64,000 bases of DNA from Massilibacteroides vaginae. GTDB taxonomy: Bacteria; Bacteroidota; Bacteroidia; Bacteroidales; Tannerellaceae. The stretch spans positions 1,477,001 through 1,541,000 of the forward strand of contig NZ_FXDJ01000009.1 of the NCBI RefSeq assembly GCF_900178525.1, read 5' to 3'. The notes below the pieces were generated by a model. That model saw nothing but the letters and a program-made list of their open reading frames with translations, did no database searches and was not told the DNA's origin. Position 1 is the stretch's first letter; every line of letters starts with the position of its first letter. The position numbers and the translations under genes are program-made. Of this stretch, positions 37,166 to 46,318 are shown piece after piece.

Positions 37166-38659
37166 ATGAAGAAGACATGGAAAAATGTATTTGGTTTTGT
37201 GCTGATCGCGGCGGTAAGTTCTGCGGTGGCAGTTGGAACAAATACGTATTTGATGAACAAAAAACAACATGCTGAACAGGCTTTAGCCGAGGGAGTGTTT
37301 TCTCAGCCTGTGCGTATGACTAATTTTGCCTCTGTTGCGGCCGAAAATATTGATTTTACTACCGCGGCAGAAGCGACTGTGCATGGTGTGGTTCACATTA
37401 AATCAACATCAACAGTTCAGGCAAGCGGAGGTCAATATATGGATCCGTTTGAGTTTTTCTTTGGAAATCGTGGTTTTTCGCGGCCAAATCCTCAACCGCG
37501 TGAAGGGGCAGGATCCGGTGTGATTATTTCTACCGATGGTTATATCATGACCAATAACCATGTGATTGATGGTGCGGATGAGCTGGAAGTAACGCTAAAC
37601 GACAATCGGAAATATCCGGCTAAAGTAATTGGTGCGGATCCGCAAACAGATATCGCGCTTATTAAAATTGAAGAAAAGGGTTTGCCTACCATTCCTTTTG
37701 GGGATTCCGAGAAAATTAAAGTAGGAGAGTGGGTGTTGGCTGTTGGTAATCCTTTCAATCTGACTTCTACGGTTACCGCCGGTATTGTTAGCGCGAAAAG
37801 TCGCTCGATATCGTTTGATCGTACATCCATAAATCAGATTCAATCTTTTATACAAACAGATGCGGCCGTTAATCCGGGTAATAGTGGTGGTGCGTTGGTG
37901 AATACGAAAGGAGAATTGATTGGTATTAATACGGCCATTTATTCGCAAACAGGAAATTTTGCCGGTTATTCTTTCGCGGTGCCCATTAGTATAGCAGGAA
38001 AGGTGGCTGCAGACTTGAAACAGTATGGTGCTGTGCAGCGCGCTGTTTTAGGTGTGATGATTCAGGATATTCAAAATATTCCGGAAGAGGCGAAGAAAGA
38101 TGTGAAAGTGCTGGAAGGAGCTTACATCGCTTCTTTTGCAGAACGCAGTACCGCTAAAGAAGCAGGTATGGCGGAAGGAGATGTTATTGTAGCCGTAAAT
38201 GATGTTAAAATTAAATCATCGAATGCGTTGCAGGAACAGATCAGTAAATATCGTCCGGGAGATAAGGTTAAGCTGAAAATAAACCGCAAGGGAACCGAAA
38301 AAATATTGACTGTAGAACTTAGAAACGCACAAGGAAGCACTGAGGTGAAGAAAGGTGGCGATACGGCCGAAATACTGGGCGCAGCATTCAAGGCGCTTAC
38401 TGATACACAGAAAAAACAGTTGAATGTAAGCTATGGCGTAGAAGTTACCGGAGTAACAAATGGAAAATTGCGTGATGCCGGTATCAAAAAAGGGTTTATT
38501 ATAATGATCATAAATAATCAGAAAATGTCATCAGCGGATGATATTGAAAAAGTGGTAGATAAAATAGTAAAAGGAAACACCGAAGATCAAGGGCTGTTTA
38601 TAAAAGGCTTCTATCCAAACGGACGTACCAGATACTATGCAATCGACCTGTCTGAGTAA
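37166..38659 (+). CDS. HtrA/DegQ-type periplasmic serine protease
   Basis: A 497-residue trypsin-like protease with an N-terminal signal or anchor (about 7-30), the catalytic triad His132 (TNNHVIDGAD), Asp162 (PQTDIALIKI) and Ser240 (NPGNSGGALV), and two PDZ domains (about 285-370 and 400-490). It degrades or refolds damaged envelope proteins. The second PDZ domain ends with KGFYPNGRTRYYAIDL. It is divergent from the ECF sigma operon and lies upstream of rpoD. Regulation by envelope stress is usual for the family, but no matching site was identified. Confidence 0.96.
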   Translation: MKKTWKNVFGFVLIAAVSSAVAVGTNTYLMNKKQHAEQALAEGVFSQPVRMTNFASVAAENIDFTTAAEATVHGVVHIKSTSTVQASGGQYMDPFEFFFGNRGFSRPNPQPREGAGSGVIISTDGYIMTNNHVIDGADELEVTLNDNRKYPAKVIGADPQTDIALIKIEEKGLPTIPFGDSEKIKVGEWVLAVGNPFNLTSTVTAGIVSAKSRSISFDRTSINQIQSFIQTDAAVNPGNSGGALVNTKGELIGINTAIYSQTGNFAGYSFAVPISIAGKVAADLKQYGAVQRAVLGVMIQDIQNIPEEAKKDVKVLEGAYIASFAERSTAKEAGMAEGDVIVAVNDVKIKSSNALQEQISKYRPGDKVKLKINRKGTEKILTVELRNAQGSTEVKKGGDTAEILGAAFKALTDTQKKQLNVSYGVEVTGVTNGKLRDAGIKKGFIIMIINNQKMSSADDIEKVVDKIVKGNTEDQGLFIKGFYPNGRTRYYAIDLSE

Positions 38660-38703
38660 ATAGTGAAAGTGTTTTCTGAGCAAAAAGATTGTTAAAGGTG
38701 CTT

Positions 38704-38736
38704 AATTGGCTGGATGTGGGATGCTTCCGGCCAATT
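38704..38736 (+). terminator. Hairpin after htrA (weak terminator)
   Basis: AATTGGCTGG (38704-38713) pairs with CCGGCCAATT (38727-38736), ten pairs with one wobble and a 13-base loop. No T-run follows, so termination may be partial. Confidence 0.45.
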
Positions 38737-38753
38737 GTTGCAATAAAAAGTGT

Positions 38754-38761
38754 TATCTTTG
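38754..38761 (+). promoter_or_regulatory. -7 box for rpoD
   Basis: TATCTTTG lies 29 bases before the rpoD start, fitting the -7 consensus. The flanking GGGATGC (38719-38725) and GCATCCC (38761-38767) form a 7-bp dyad around the box. Confidence 0.5.
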
Positions 38762-38790
38762 CATCCCGTATTTCTCAATAAAATCGTTGG

Positions 38791-39651
38791 ATGAGACAAT
38801 TAAAAATTACGAAGTCCATTACCAATCGCGAAAGCGCTTCGCTTGATAAGTATCTCCAAGAAATTGGACGTGAGGATCTTATCACAGTTGAAGAGGAAGT
38901 AGAATTGGCACAGGCAATTAAAAGAGGAGACCGTAGAGCATTAGAAAAATTGACTCGGGCTAATCTTCGTTTTGTTGTTTCAGTAGCAAAACAATATCAG
39001 AATCAAGGACTAAGTTTACCCGACTTAATTAACGAAGGTAATCTTGGTTTGATTAAGGCTGCTGAAAAGTTTGATGAAACAAGAGGGTTTAAGTTTATTT
39101 CTTATGCCGTATGGTGGATTCGCCAATCCATTCTGCAGGCCTTGGCAGAACAGTCAAGAATCGTCCGTCTTCCGTTGAATCAGGTAGGTTCGCTGAATAA
39201 AATCAGCAAAGCCTTCTCGAAATTCGAACAGGAAAACGAACGCAGACCGTCGCCGGAGGAATTAGCAGAAGAACTGGATATTCCCGTAGATAAGATTACC
39301 GATACGCTAAAGGTGTCGGGAAGGCATATCTCTGTGGATGCTCCGTTTGTGGAAGGTGAAGACAATAGCCTCTTAGACGTGCTTGTTAATGATGATGCTC
39401 CTATTGCTGACCGATCGTTAATGAATGAATCACTGGCGAAGGAGATTGATAGGGCACTTGCTACATTGACCGAAAGAGAATGTGAGATAATCAAAATGTT
39501 CTTCGGTATAGGCTGTCAGGAAATGACATTGGAAGAGATTGGCGACAAATTTGGCCTCACAAGAGAGCGCGTCCGCCAGATCAAGGAAAAGGCAATCAGA
39601 AGATTAAGACAAGGAACACGTAGCAAGCTCCTCAAATCGTATTTAGGTTAA
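38791..39651 (+). CDS. rpoD: Primary RNA polymerase sigma factor (sigma-70/RpoD type)
   Basis: A 286-residue sigma factor of the short form that serves as the housekeeping sigma in Bacteroidota. Region 1.2 is [21 protein letters not shown]; region 2 has the core-binding and melting motifs [18 protein letters not shown] and [20 protein letters not shown]; region 3 follows; region 4 has [28 protein letters not shown]. It directs transcription from TTTG/TAnnTTTG promoters such as those seen in this window. It is followed by a strong terminator shared with the convergent cvfB-like gene. Confidence 0.96.
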   Translation: MRQLKITKSITNRESASLDKYLQEIGREDLITVEEEVELAQAIKRGDRRALEKLTRANLRFVVSVAKQYQNQGLSLPDLINEGNLGLIKAAEKFDETRGFKFISYAVWWIRQSILQALAEQSRIVRLPLNQVGSLNKISKAFSKFEQENERRPSPEELAEELDIPVDKITDTLKVSGRHISVDAPFVEGEDNSLLDVLVNDDAPIADRSLMNESLAKEIDRALATLTERECEIIKMFFGIGCQEMTLEEIGDKFGLTRERVRQIKEKAIRRLRQGTRSKLLKSYLG

Positions 39652-39676
39652 CTTGGAGTAAAAACTCTGAGAAGAC

Positions 39677-39710
39677 AAAAAGGTAATCCTGCCCGGATTG
39701 CCTTTTTTTT
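39677..39710. terminator. Bidirectional terminator between rpoD and the cvfB-like gene
   Basis: AAAAAGGTAATCC (39677-39689) pairs with GGATTGCCTTTTT (39695-39707) around a 5-base loop, with T-runs on both strands. It fits two convergent genes. Confidence 0.85.
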
Positions 39711-40542
39711 ATTTAACTAAGCGTATCCCGTTGCTTTCGATGATGATGCGTTTTTGTTTGTATAAAGTGCCAATTGCCTGTTTAAAACTTTTTTTGCTGC
39801 AACGAAATAAGGAGTAAATCAATTCCGGTTCACTTTTGTCGTGTACGTTTAAGAAACCTCCCTGGGCTTCAAGACTATCTAAAATTATACTTGCTACACC
39901 CCCTACTTTTTCAAAACCTAATTTAGTGAGGCTGACATCAATCTTTTCATCCTCCCGTATCTCCTTAATATAAGCTTTAAGTTCCTCCCCTTTCTCAAGT
40001 CTCTGGAACACCTCGTTCCGATAAATTAACCCCCAGTGGCTGTTGTTGATAATTACCTTATAACCGATTTCCGTTTCGTCGGCAATCAGAATATTTACCT
40101 CTTCGTTGATTTTGTATGGTGGTGGAGTGTTGTTCAAAAATTTTTCGATCCGCGCAGAACCCATTATGCGCTGAGTAACATGGTCCAATCGTATATAAAC
40201 CAGGTACCAACGGCCCTCCTTCATCTCTGTTTTTTGCTCTTTAAACGGCACCAGAATATCTTTCATAATGCCCCAATCGAGAAACGCGCCCATTTGATTG
40301 GCCGACCTGACCTCCATAAATTTAAATTCACCCACAGTAGCATACGGACGAGCAGTTGTAGCAATCAACCTCCCCTCATTGTCGTGGTAGATGAAAACCT
40401 CAATCTCATCCCCGGGCTTAACATTCTTAGGTACATACCGAGCCGGAAGCAGAATCTCCAGTTCATCACCACCATCAAGATAAAGACCAAAATCAAGATC
40501 TTTAACAACCCTGAGCGTATTATATTTTCCGATTTGAATCAT
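39709..40542 (-). CDS. S1-like RNA-binding protein (CvfB family)
   Basis: A 277-residue protein with three to four S1/OB-type beta-barrel units (about 5-60, 70-130, 145-205) and a C-terminal winged-helix (about 215-277, IYSLFRCSKKSFKQAIGTLYKQKRI). The N-terminal YNTLRVVKDLDFGLYLDGGD and the MGAFLDWGIMKDILVP repeat mark the CvfB family, whose members bind RNA and modulate virulence or fitness in Firmicutes. Its target here is unknown. The gene converges on rpoD and diverges from the polysaccharide operon. Confidence 0.88.
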   Translation of the reverse strand: MIQIGKYNTLRVVKDLDFGLYLDGGDELEILLPARYVPKNVKPGDEIEVFIYHDNEGRLIATTARPYATVGEFKFMEVRSANQMGAFLDWGIMKDILVPFKEQKTEMKEGRWYLVYIRLDHVTQRIMGSARIEKFLNNTPPPYKINEEVNILIADETEIGYKVIINNSHWGLIYRNEVFQRLEKGEELKAYIKEIREDEKIDVSLTKLGFEKVGGVASIILDSLEAQGGFLNVHDKSEPELIYSLFRCSKKSFKQAIGTLYKQKRIIIESNGIRLVK

Positions 40543-40707
40543 GTCCGTTTATTTATCTACACAAATGTACGCCATAAATTAAGAAAAATGAGAAATGGAA
40601 CATTAATTTAAGATAGAATGCAGCAATATACCGTAAATTGCATCGTTATTATAGTGATTAAAATAGCAGACCGGGAAAATAGGCTTTTCACTTACCGGGA
40701 AATATCA

Positions 40708-40715
40708 TAACTTTG
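40708..40715 (+). promoter_or_regulatory. -7 box for the polysaccharide operon
   Basis: TAACTTTG fits TAnnTTTG, 23 bases before the Wza start. A TTTC at 40686-40689 lies 18 bases upstream as a weak -33. Confidence 0.5.
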
Positions 40716-40737
40716 TAATTAATTTTGAAAAACAGAT

Positions 40738-41538
40738 ATGAGATCTAAAATTGTTTCTTTTATACTTTTCTTATTTGCAATGAGCGCATGTTCAGTACCC
40801 AAAGACGTAGCCTATTTTCAGGGAGTGGATGATCTGACTGAGCAGCAGTTGGAGCAAATGACCCAATCCTATGCCTCGACAATTGTTAATGATGATCTGT
40901 TAACCATTACAGTTACTGCTTGGGATCCTACCGTAACGACACCGTTTAATCCGCCTGTTTATTCTTTCGCAGCCCAGGGAGAAGTTAATGTAGGGACTGC
41001 TTCCCAATTACATACTTATTTGGTCGATAAGGATGGGTATATTAATTTTCCTGTTCTGGGAAAACTGCATGTTGCAGGATTGCAAAAGCAAGAGTTAAGT
41101 AAGATGATGGAAGAAAAAATATCAAAATATATAAAAGAGCCAATTGTAAATATACAAATCGTTAATTATAAAGTCACACTAATGGGTGAAATCTCTCGTC
41201 CGGGGGCACTTACCGTTAGAAACGACAGGTTGTCGATATTGGATGCTATAGGTCAATCCGGAGATTTGACAATCAATGCAAACCGTAAGAATATAATGGT
41301 AATACGTGATAATAATGGAAAGAAGGAATACGGGAGAGTAGACCTTACCAATCCGGCCTTATTTGCGTCTCCTTATTTTTATTTGCGACAGAATGATGTA
41401 GTTTATGTAGAACCGAATGATGCGAAGAAGAAAAATGCTAATTATAGTCAGGCAGAGCAATACAAACTAACTATTTTCTCAACTATACTTAGTACCGTAT
41501 CAGTCATATCTTCAATAATAATTGCTGTAACGAGATAA
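40738..41538 (+). CDS. Polysaccharide export lipoprotein (Wza family)
   Basis: A 266-residue lipoprotein (lipobox AMSAC, Cys18) with the Poly_export domain (about 45-145, NDDLLTITVTAWDP, LVDKDGYINFPVLGKLHVAG) and a SLBB domain (about 150-215, VTLMGEISRPGALTV, LSILDAIGQSGDL). A C-terminal hydrophobic stretch (about 245-264) is typical of Bacteroidota Wza homologues. It forms the outer-membrane channel for a capsule or exopolysaccharide and opens a seven-gene plus-strand operon. Confidence 0.94.
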   Translation: MRSKIVSFILFLFAMSACSVPKDVAYFQGVDDLTEQQLEQMTQSYASTIVNDDLLTITVTAWDPTVTTPFNPPVYSFAAQGEVNVGTASQLHTYLVDKDGYINFPVLGKLHVAGLQKQELSKMMEEKISKYIKEPIVNIQIVNYKVTLMGEISRPGALTVRNDRLSILDAIGQSGDLTINANRKNIMVIRDNNGKKEYGRVDLTNPALFASPYFYLRQNDVVYVEPNDAKKKNANYSQAEQYKLTIFSTILSTVSVISSIIIAVTR

Positions 41539-41652
41539 AGACAGAACAACGAAAGAGCGTATAAATATAGAATTAAAGAGCATTTGTATTTTTTTGATAA
41601 TGGTTGCTTCTGAAAAACAGCTGTAATGCAACTTAATAAATAAACACGAACA

Positions 41653-43275
41653 ATGATTTTAGAAAATAATATGAATCAGCAAAACGTAGATAAAGAGGTT
41701 ATTAACTTAAAGCGAATAATTATCAACTACCTTCATCATTGGAAATTGTTTCTTGTCTCATTTCTTATCTCATCGGTTTTTGCTATACTTTATTTGGTCT
41801 TATACCCAACTACTTTTGAAATTATTGCCAGTGTTCAGTTGCAAGAAGATCAAAGTGTTGGTCCGGCTTCTATAGGTATGGGAGAGGCGTCAGGATTAAT
41901 GAAGTCTTTCGGACTTGGTAGTATTGGAAGTGGCGCAATAAACATGGATGATGAACTGGCGAAGTTTCTATCTGTCGATATGATGGAGAAAATGATTTTG
42001 GAACTTGGCGTTAATGTAAAGTTCCTAAAACCATGGGCGTATAAACATTATATGTATAGTGATGTTCCAATAACATTGGTTCCTGATTCTGCAACAAATA
42101 AAACACTAAGAACCTATGTTGATTTTGATATTGATATTAAAAAAGACGGAAGTGTTGTTGTGAAAACAGAGGCAGATAAAGTGCGGAATAGATTTGATTT
42201 TTCAGCTCTACCTGCTACAGTAGATTTAGCCCAAGGACGGTTTACAATAGGGTATAAAACGGATGCTGTATTCCCCTATTCTGTAGCAGTGCAAGTTCAA
42301 CCTGCGATTTGGATGGCTGAAGGGCTAATTGAAGATTTTTTGATTGAAGAATATTCGAAAACATCAAAAGTGATTGAAATTACCTATAGGGATCACGAGA
42401 AAATCCGTGGAGAAAATATGATAAACACCTTGATATCTGTATATAATGACCAAGAAAGGGATTTTAAAATAGAATCAGGTAATACATCGTTAGTGTTTCT
42501 GGATGGAAGGATAGTCTCAATAATGGATGAGTTAAGTCTGCTTGAAATAAAAATTGAACAATATAAAACAAAAAATAAAATGACGAATATTGAGGCTGAT
42601 ATTCTGTTTTATGTTGAACAAATGAAAGAACTTCAGATTAAGATAATTGAAGCTGAAACGCAATACCGTTTAATCGAATTGATGGCCAATTATATTAATG
42701 ATCCGATGAATGCGAATAAACTTATTCCCGCGTTAGTTTCTACATCAGAAAAAGGAGAAAGTAATCCGATAACGATATATAATGAAGCATTACTGGAGAG
42801 AGAACGTCTTATGCAAACCTCAGAAGAAGAGAATCCATTGCTTAATTCTATAAATACGAGGATAAGCCAACTCAGACAAAGTGTGTTTCTATCAATTGAA
42901 AACACCCGGAAAGGGGTGAAAATGCTCATTGATGACCTAAAGTATAAAGAAAATGCCATTCTATCTAAAATGGGAGATGTGCCACTTCTTGAACGTGAAT
43001 ATCTGGACTACAGACGGCAACAGGAAATCTTACAAGGAATGTATTTAATTCTTTTGCAAAAAAGGGAAGAAGTGCAATTCTCTGTAGGAGATGTACAAGA
43101 TAAGGCACGTGTAATAAATGCTGCTTATGTGAAAGAAAATCCGGTAGCCCCAAGGAAACTTTTTGCAGTTTTAGGGATATTCTTTTTTACTATAATTGTG
43201 CCTATCGGCTTTTTATTTGCGAAGGAACAAATAGTTGATTTTGTCAAAGAATATAAAGGAGAAACAAATAAATAG
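41653..43275 (+). CDS. Wzz-type chain-length determinant without kinase domain
   Basis: A 540-residue inner-membrane co-polymerase. It has an N-terminal membrane helix (about 28-48, LFLVSFLISSVFAILYLVLYP), a long periplasmic coiled-coil region (about 270-460) with a GNVR-like segment (EREYLDYRRQQEI), and a C-terminal helix after the proline-rich NPVAPRKLFAVLG. The protein stops about 16 residues after the second helix, so it has no BY-kinase domain, unlike the homologue at the left edge of the window. A kinase in trans would be needed for phosphorylation control. ATG at 41671 (MNQQNVDKEV) is an equally plausible start. Confidence 0.92.
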   Translation: MILENNMNQQNVDKEVINLKRIIINYLHHWKLFLVSFLISSVFAILYLVLYPTTFEIIASVQLQEDQSVGPASIGMGEASGLMKSFGLGSIGSGAINMDDELAKFLSVDMMEKMILELGVNVKFLKPWAYKHYMYSDVPITLVPDSATNKTLRTYVDFDIDIKKDGSVVVKTEADKVRNRFDFSALPATVDLAQGRFTIGYKTDAVFPYSVAVQVQPAIWMAEGLIEDFLIEEYSKTSKVIEITYRDHEKIRGENMINTLISVYNDQERDFKIESGNTSLVFLDGRIVSIMDELSLLEIKIEQYKTKNKMTNIEADILFYVEQMKELQIKIIEAETQYRLIELMANYINDPMNANKLIPALVSTSEKGESNPITIYNEALLERERLMQTSEEENPLLNSINTRISQLRQSVFLSIENTRKGVKMLIDDLKYKENAILSKMGDVPLLEREYLDYRRQQEILQGMYLILLQKREEVQFSVGDVQDKARVINAAYVKENPVAPRKLFAVLGIFFFTIIVPIGFLFAKEQIVDFVKEYKGETNK

Positions 43276-43315
43276 TTGTTATCTTTATTGCTTAAGTTTT
43301 AATTAAGTAGTGTGT

Positions 43316-44116
43316 ATGAAAAAACTTTTATTTCTTACTTCTTTATTGTTTTTCATCGGTTGTAACAAAGAAGCTAATTTAGAGGAATATGAAATTTCTC
43401 ACCTTAAAATTATAGCTCATAGAGGAGGTGCTGCGGCAAAATTTCCTGAAAACAGTTTGTCAGCAATTGAGAAATCTGTATCCTTAAAAGTAGATGGGAT
43501 AGAGATTGATGTAAGATTAACGAAGGATAAACAAATCGTTTTATGCCATGATGAAACAATTGATAGGACTACTACCGGTACAGGTAAAATCCAGAATTTG
43601 ACACTGGAAGAGTTAAGACAGTTTAAATTGATCGGAGCCAATAATGAAGAAACTGATCAATTAATCCCTACGCTGGATGATGTTGTAAAACTTATAGATG
43701 GGAAAACTGACTTATTCGTAGAACTAAAAGATAATTCAGAGAATCTCTCTTCTGCTTTAATGGCTTATATCAAAGAGAATGATTTATATGAACGGGTAAA
43801 AGTCTTATCATTTGGCAAGAACGTTTTGTTAAAGATGAATAATATGGAAGCGAAAATCCAAACGGGAAATATCTTGTATAGTGAAACTGGAAGAATAGAA
43901 TTAAGAGCTGCTGATATATCTTTTTTAAAATACTTATTTGTAGATTATAGAACGTTAGACAAAAGAAACACAACAGAGCTTAGTCGTAGTTCAAAACTAG
44001 TTTATCTCTATTCTTTGAATAATATTTATGATGTTGCTAAAGGTAATTATTTGTGGATTGATGGTATTGTTACTGATGATCCGGAATACTGGCTTGATTT
44101 AAAAAAGAGAAAATAA
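43316..44116 (+). CDS. Glycerophosphodiester phosphodiesterase lipoprotein
   Basis: A 266-residue lipoprotein (lipobox FFIGC, Cys16) of the GDPD family. The catalytic motif is intact: HRGGAAAKFPENSLSAI (His, Arg), GIEIDVRLTKD (Glu, Asp) and HDETIDRTTTGTG (His). The family hydrolyses glycerophosphodiesters such as glycerophosphocholine to glycerol 3-phosphate and the alcohol. It is encoded inside the polysaccharide operon, and its stop is directly followed by the flippase start. Together with LicD downstream it hints at phosphodiester decoration of the polysaccharide. GTG at 43310 is an alternative start. Confidence 0.9.
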   Translation: MKKLLFLTSLLFFIGCNKEANLEEYEISHLKIIAHRGGAAAKFPENSLSAIEKSVSLKVDGIEIDVRLTKDKQIVLCHDETIDRTTTGTGKIQNLTLEELRQFKLIGANNEETDQLIPTLDDVVKLIDGKTDLFVELKDNSENLSSALMAYIKENDLYERVKVLSFGKNVLLKMNNMEAKIQTGNILYSETGRIELRAADISFLKYLFVDYRTLDKRNTTELSRSSKLVYLYSLNNIYDVAKGNYLWIDGIVTDDPEYWLDLKKRK

Positions 44117-45526
44117 ATGGGAGGATTGTTCAACTTTGTCAAATCTACGGGGCTTTACTTTTTGGGAAATGTATTGTCAAAGTTAATCTTGTTTTTTCTT
44201 CTTCCTGTATATACACATTTTCTTAGCCCTGAAGATCTCGGTTATTATGATGTAGCCAATACCTTCCTTAATTTGATTATAACGTTTTTATTTGTAGATA
44301 TTTATGTCGGGGTAATGCGTTTTATTTTTGATGAGAAAGGGCATTCCCTATTTCGTCCAATAACAAATGGTTTTGTCATTTTTTTTGGTTCTTTATTCCT
44401 TTATACAGTTGTTGCTTTACTCTTATACTTTTTCTCAGACATAAAATATTTAGTTTATATTTATTTCTATGGAGTTTGTCTCGTTCTAAACAATATGTTT
44501 AGTTATATAGCCCGTGCTTTAAAATTTAATACACTTTTTGCTATAACGGGCGTGTTAGGTACTATTGTCACTTGTCTTATTAGTATTTTGGGGCTTGTAG
44601 TATTGAGGCAGGGTGTAGAATTTCTTTATATTGCGGCAATTACTGGTCTGTCCGTACAAATATTTGTATTGGAGAGTAAAGTGAAAGTCTTGTCGCGTTT
44701 GTCCATTTCTTATATAGATAAATCGTTATTGAAAAACTTGTCCAGATACTCTTTACCTTTATCATTAAATTCTCTTTCTTACTGGTTACTGACAGGGTAT
44801 ACAAGTGTCGCAATCGCTCATTTAATAGGATTGGAAGCAAATGGTTTTTTCCTGATTGCTGTAAAGTTCGGAATTATTATAACCTTGTTTGCTTCTTGTT
44901 TTAATTTTGCCTGGCAGGAACTCATTTTTGAGAAAGGGAATGATGAAAAGAATGAATTAAGCTCTTTTTATAGTAAGGCAATGAATATTCTTATTTCAAT
45001 GTTGTTGTTAGGGTGTGTACTTATTGTTTGTGTGACGAAGATTGTGTTCCCAATCATGGTGGCTGATACTTATGCGGAATCATTCTTTATAATACCAATT
45101 TATATTGTTGTTGCGATTTTGAGCGTTTTGAGCGGTTTCTTAGGACAAATCTATGCAGCATTGAAAACAACTACAGTTTTGACGTACTCAACAGCTGTTG
45201 CTTGTCTTTTAAATGTTATATTAGTTCCTTGCTTTATTAAGATTTGGGGATTGCAGGGCGCTGTTTCCGCAATGTTAATAAGTTATGCCGTAAATGTAAT
45301 ATTACGACTTTTATTTCTTCGGAATCAAGTTAAAATAGCTTTGGATTATTCTCTTGTCTCTTTGGGCATTATACTAATCGGAGCTTCTTTCTGCGTGTAT
45401 TATATGATGGGAGTGTTAGCTAACTTATTCTTTGCAATGCTTGTAACTTTATACTTTAGTGTACGTTACCGGCTGAGCGTTATAAGCTTTTCAAAACTCG
45501 TATGGGAAAAAGTCAAGAAAAGATGA
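44117..45526 (+). CDS. Wzx-type polysaccharide flippase
   Basis: A 469-residue inner-membrane protein with about 12-14 hydrophobic segments and the Polysacc_synt (MOP superfamily) N-terminus GLYFLGNVLSKLILFFLLPVY with FLSPEDLGYYDVAN. It flips undecaprenyl-linked repeat units to the periplasm. It begins at the base after the GDPD stop and overlaps the LicD start by four bases, so it is tightly coupled. The substrate repeat unit is unknown. Confidence 0.92.
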   Translation: MGGLFNFVKSTGLYFLGNVLSKLILFFLLPVYTHFLSPEDLGYYDVANTFLNLIITFLFVDIYVGVMRFIFDEKGHSLFRPITNGFVIFFGSLFLYTVVALLLYFFSDIKYLVYIYFYGVCLVLNNMFSYIARALKFNTLFAITGVLGTIVTCLISILGLVVLRQGVEFLYIAAITGLSVQIFVLESKVKVLSRLSISYIDKSLLKNLSRYSLPLSLNSLSYWLLTGYTSVAIAHLIGLEANGFFLIAVKFGIIITLFASCFNFAWQELIFEKGNDEKNELSSFYSKAMNILISMLLLGCVLIVCVTKIVFPIMVADTYAESFFIIPIYIVVAILSVLSGFLGQIYAALKTTTVLTYSTAVACLLNVILVPCFIKIWGLQGAVSAMLISYAVNVILRLLFLRNQVKIALDYSLVSLGIILIGASFCVYYMMGVLANLFFAMLVTLYFSVRYRLSVISFSKLVWEKVKKR

Positions 45527-46314
45527 ATGATATTAATAATTTTAATGCGACTGGTACTACATTGCGAAAGCATCAACTTAAAATGTTGGATATGCTTATC
45601 TATGTTGATGATTTATGTAGGAAAAACGATATAACATATTATTTATCCGGAGGAACATTGCTTGGTGCTGTAAGACATAAAGGATTTATTCCGTGGGATG
45701 ATGATTTAGATATTATCTTGACGAAAAAAGATTTAAATAAACTCCATAAACTATTGATAAAGAATGATTCAAATATATATGTACTTCATTCTAATGAAAC
45801 AGATAAGAATTATGTGGCTCCATATAGTAAGCTGAGAATGAAAAATACACGTGTGGAAGAATCGAATGGTGCTGATTATAATTATAAATATCGGGGCATA
45901 TATATTGATCTTTTTTACATAGAGCCGGCAACTAAATTTTTTCATAAAATCGCCAATGTATTACAAACTCGCTTGATCAAGTTGTTGCAGAAAAAAAATA
46001 ATTCTTCAAAAGTATTAGGATGTATATGTTCAATATATTCAACGTTTTTGAATAAACTTCTTTTTCCTTTTTTTAGTTTGCTATCTTTATGTATAAGTTC
46101 TCGTAAAATAAGTTATCCTTTAGGTTCATTTTTCAATACTCAATTTGATAAAGTATGGCTATCTCCTCCTATTGAAATAGAGTTTGAGGGTAAATTCTTT
46201 TTTGCTCCTCAGAATTATGATGAAATGCTAAAGGCTCAATATGGAGATTATATGAAGTTACCTCCTTTGGATACAATTGTATATCATATTACTCATGTAG
46301 AATTTAATGAATAA
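45523..46314 (+). CDS. LicD-family phosphotransferase
   Basis: A 263-residue protein with the LicD domain near the N-terminus: LRKHQLKMLDMLIYVDDLCRKNDITYYLSGGTLLGAVRHKGFIPWDDDLDIIL, of which the nucleotidyltransferase-like core is SGGTLLGAVRH and the acidic pair lies in WDDDLDI. Family members transfer phosphocholine, phosphoethanolamine or similar groups from a CDP-activated donor to surface glycans. ATG at 45523 is chosen because it forms an ATGA overlap with the flippase stop; an ATG at 45502 is in frame. No licA, licB or licC partner is seen in the window. Confidence 0.88.
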   Translation: MNDINNFNATGTTLRKHQLKMLDMLIYVDDLCRKNDITYYLSGGTLLGAVRHKGFIPWDDDLDIILTKKDLNKLHKLLIKNDSNIYVLHSNETDKNYVAPYSKLRMKNTRVEESNGADYNYKYRGIYIDLFYIEPATKFFHKIANVLQTRLIKLLQKKNNSSKVLGCICSIYSTFLNKLLFPFFSLLSLCISSRKISYPLGSFFNTQFDKVWLSPPIEIEFEGKFFFAPQNYDEMLKAQYGDYMKLPPLDTIVYHITHVEFNE

Positions 46315-46318
46315 TCGT

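Noticed and set aside
37048-37275. A 75-codon plus-strand frame before htrA
   Set aside because: It overlaps the htrA start in another frame and its composition is not protein-like.
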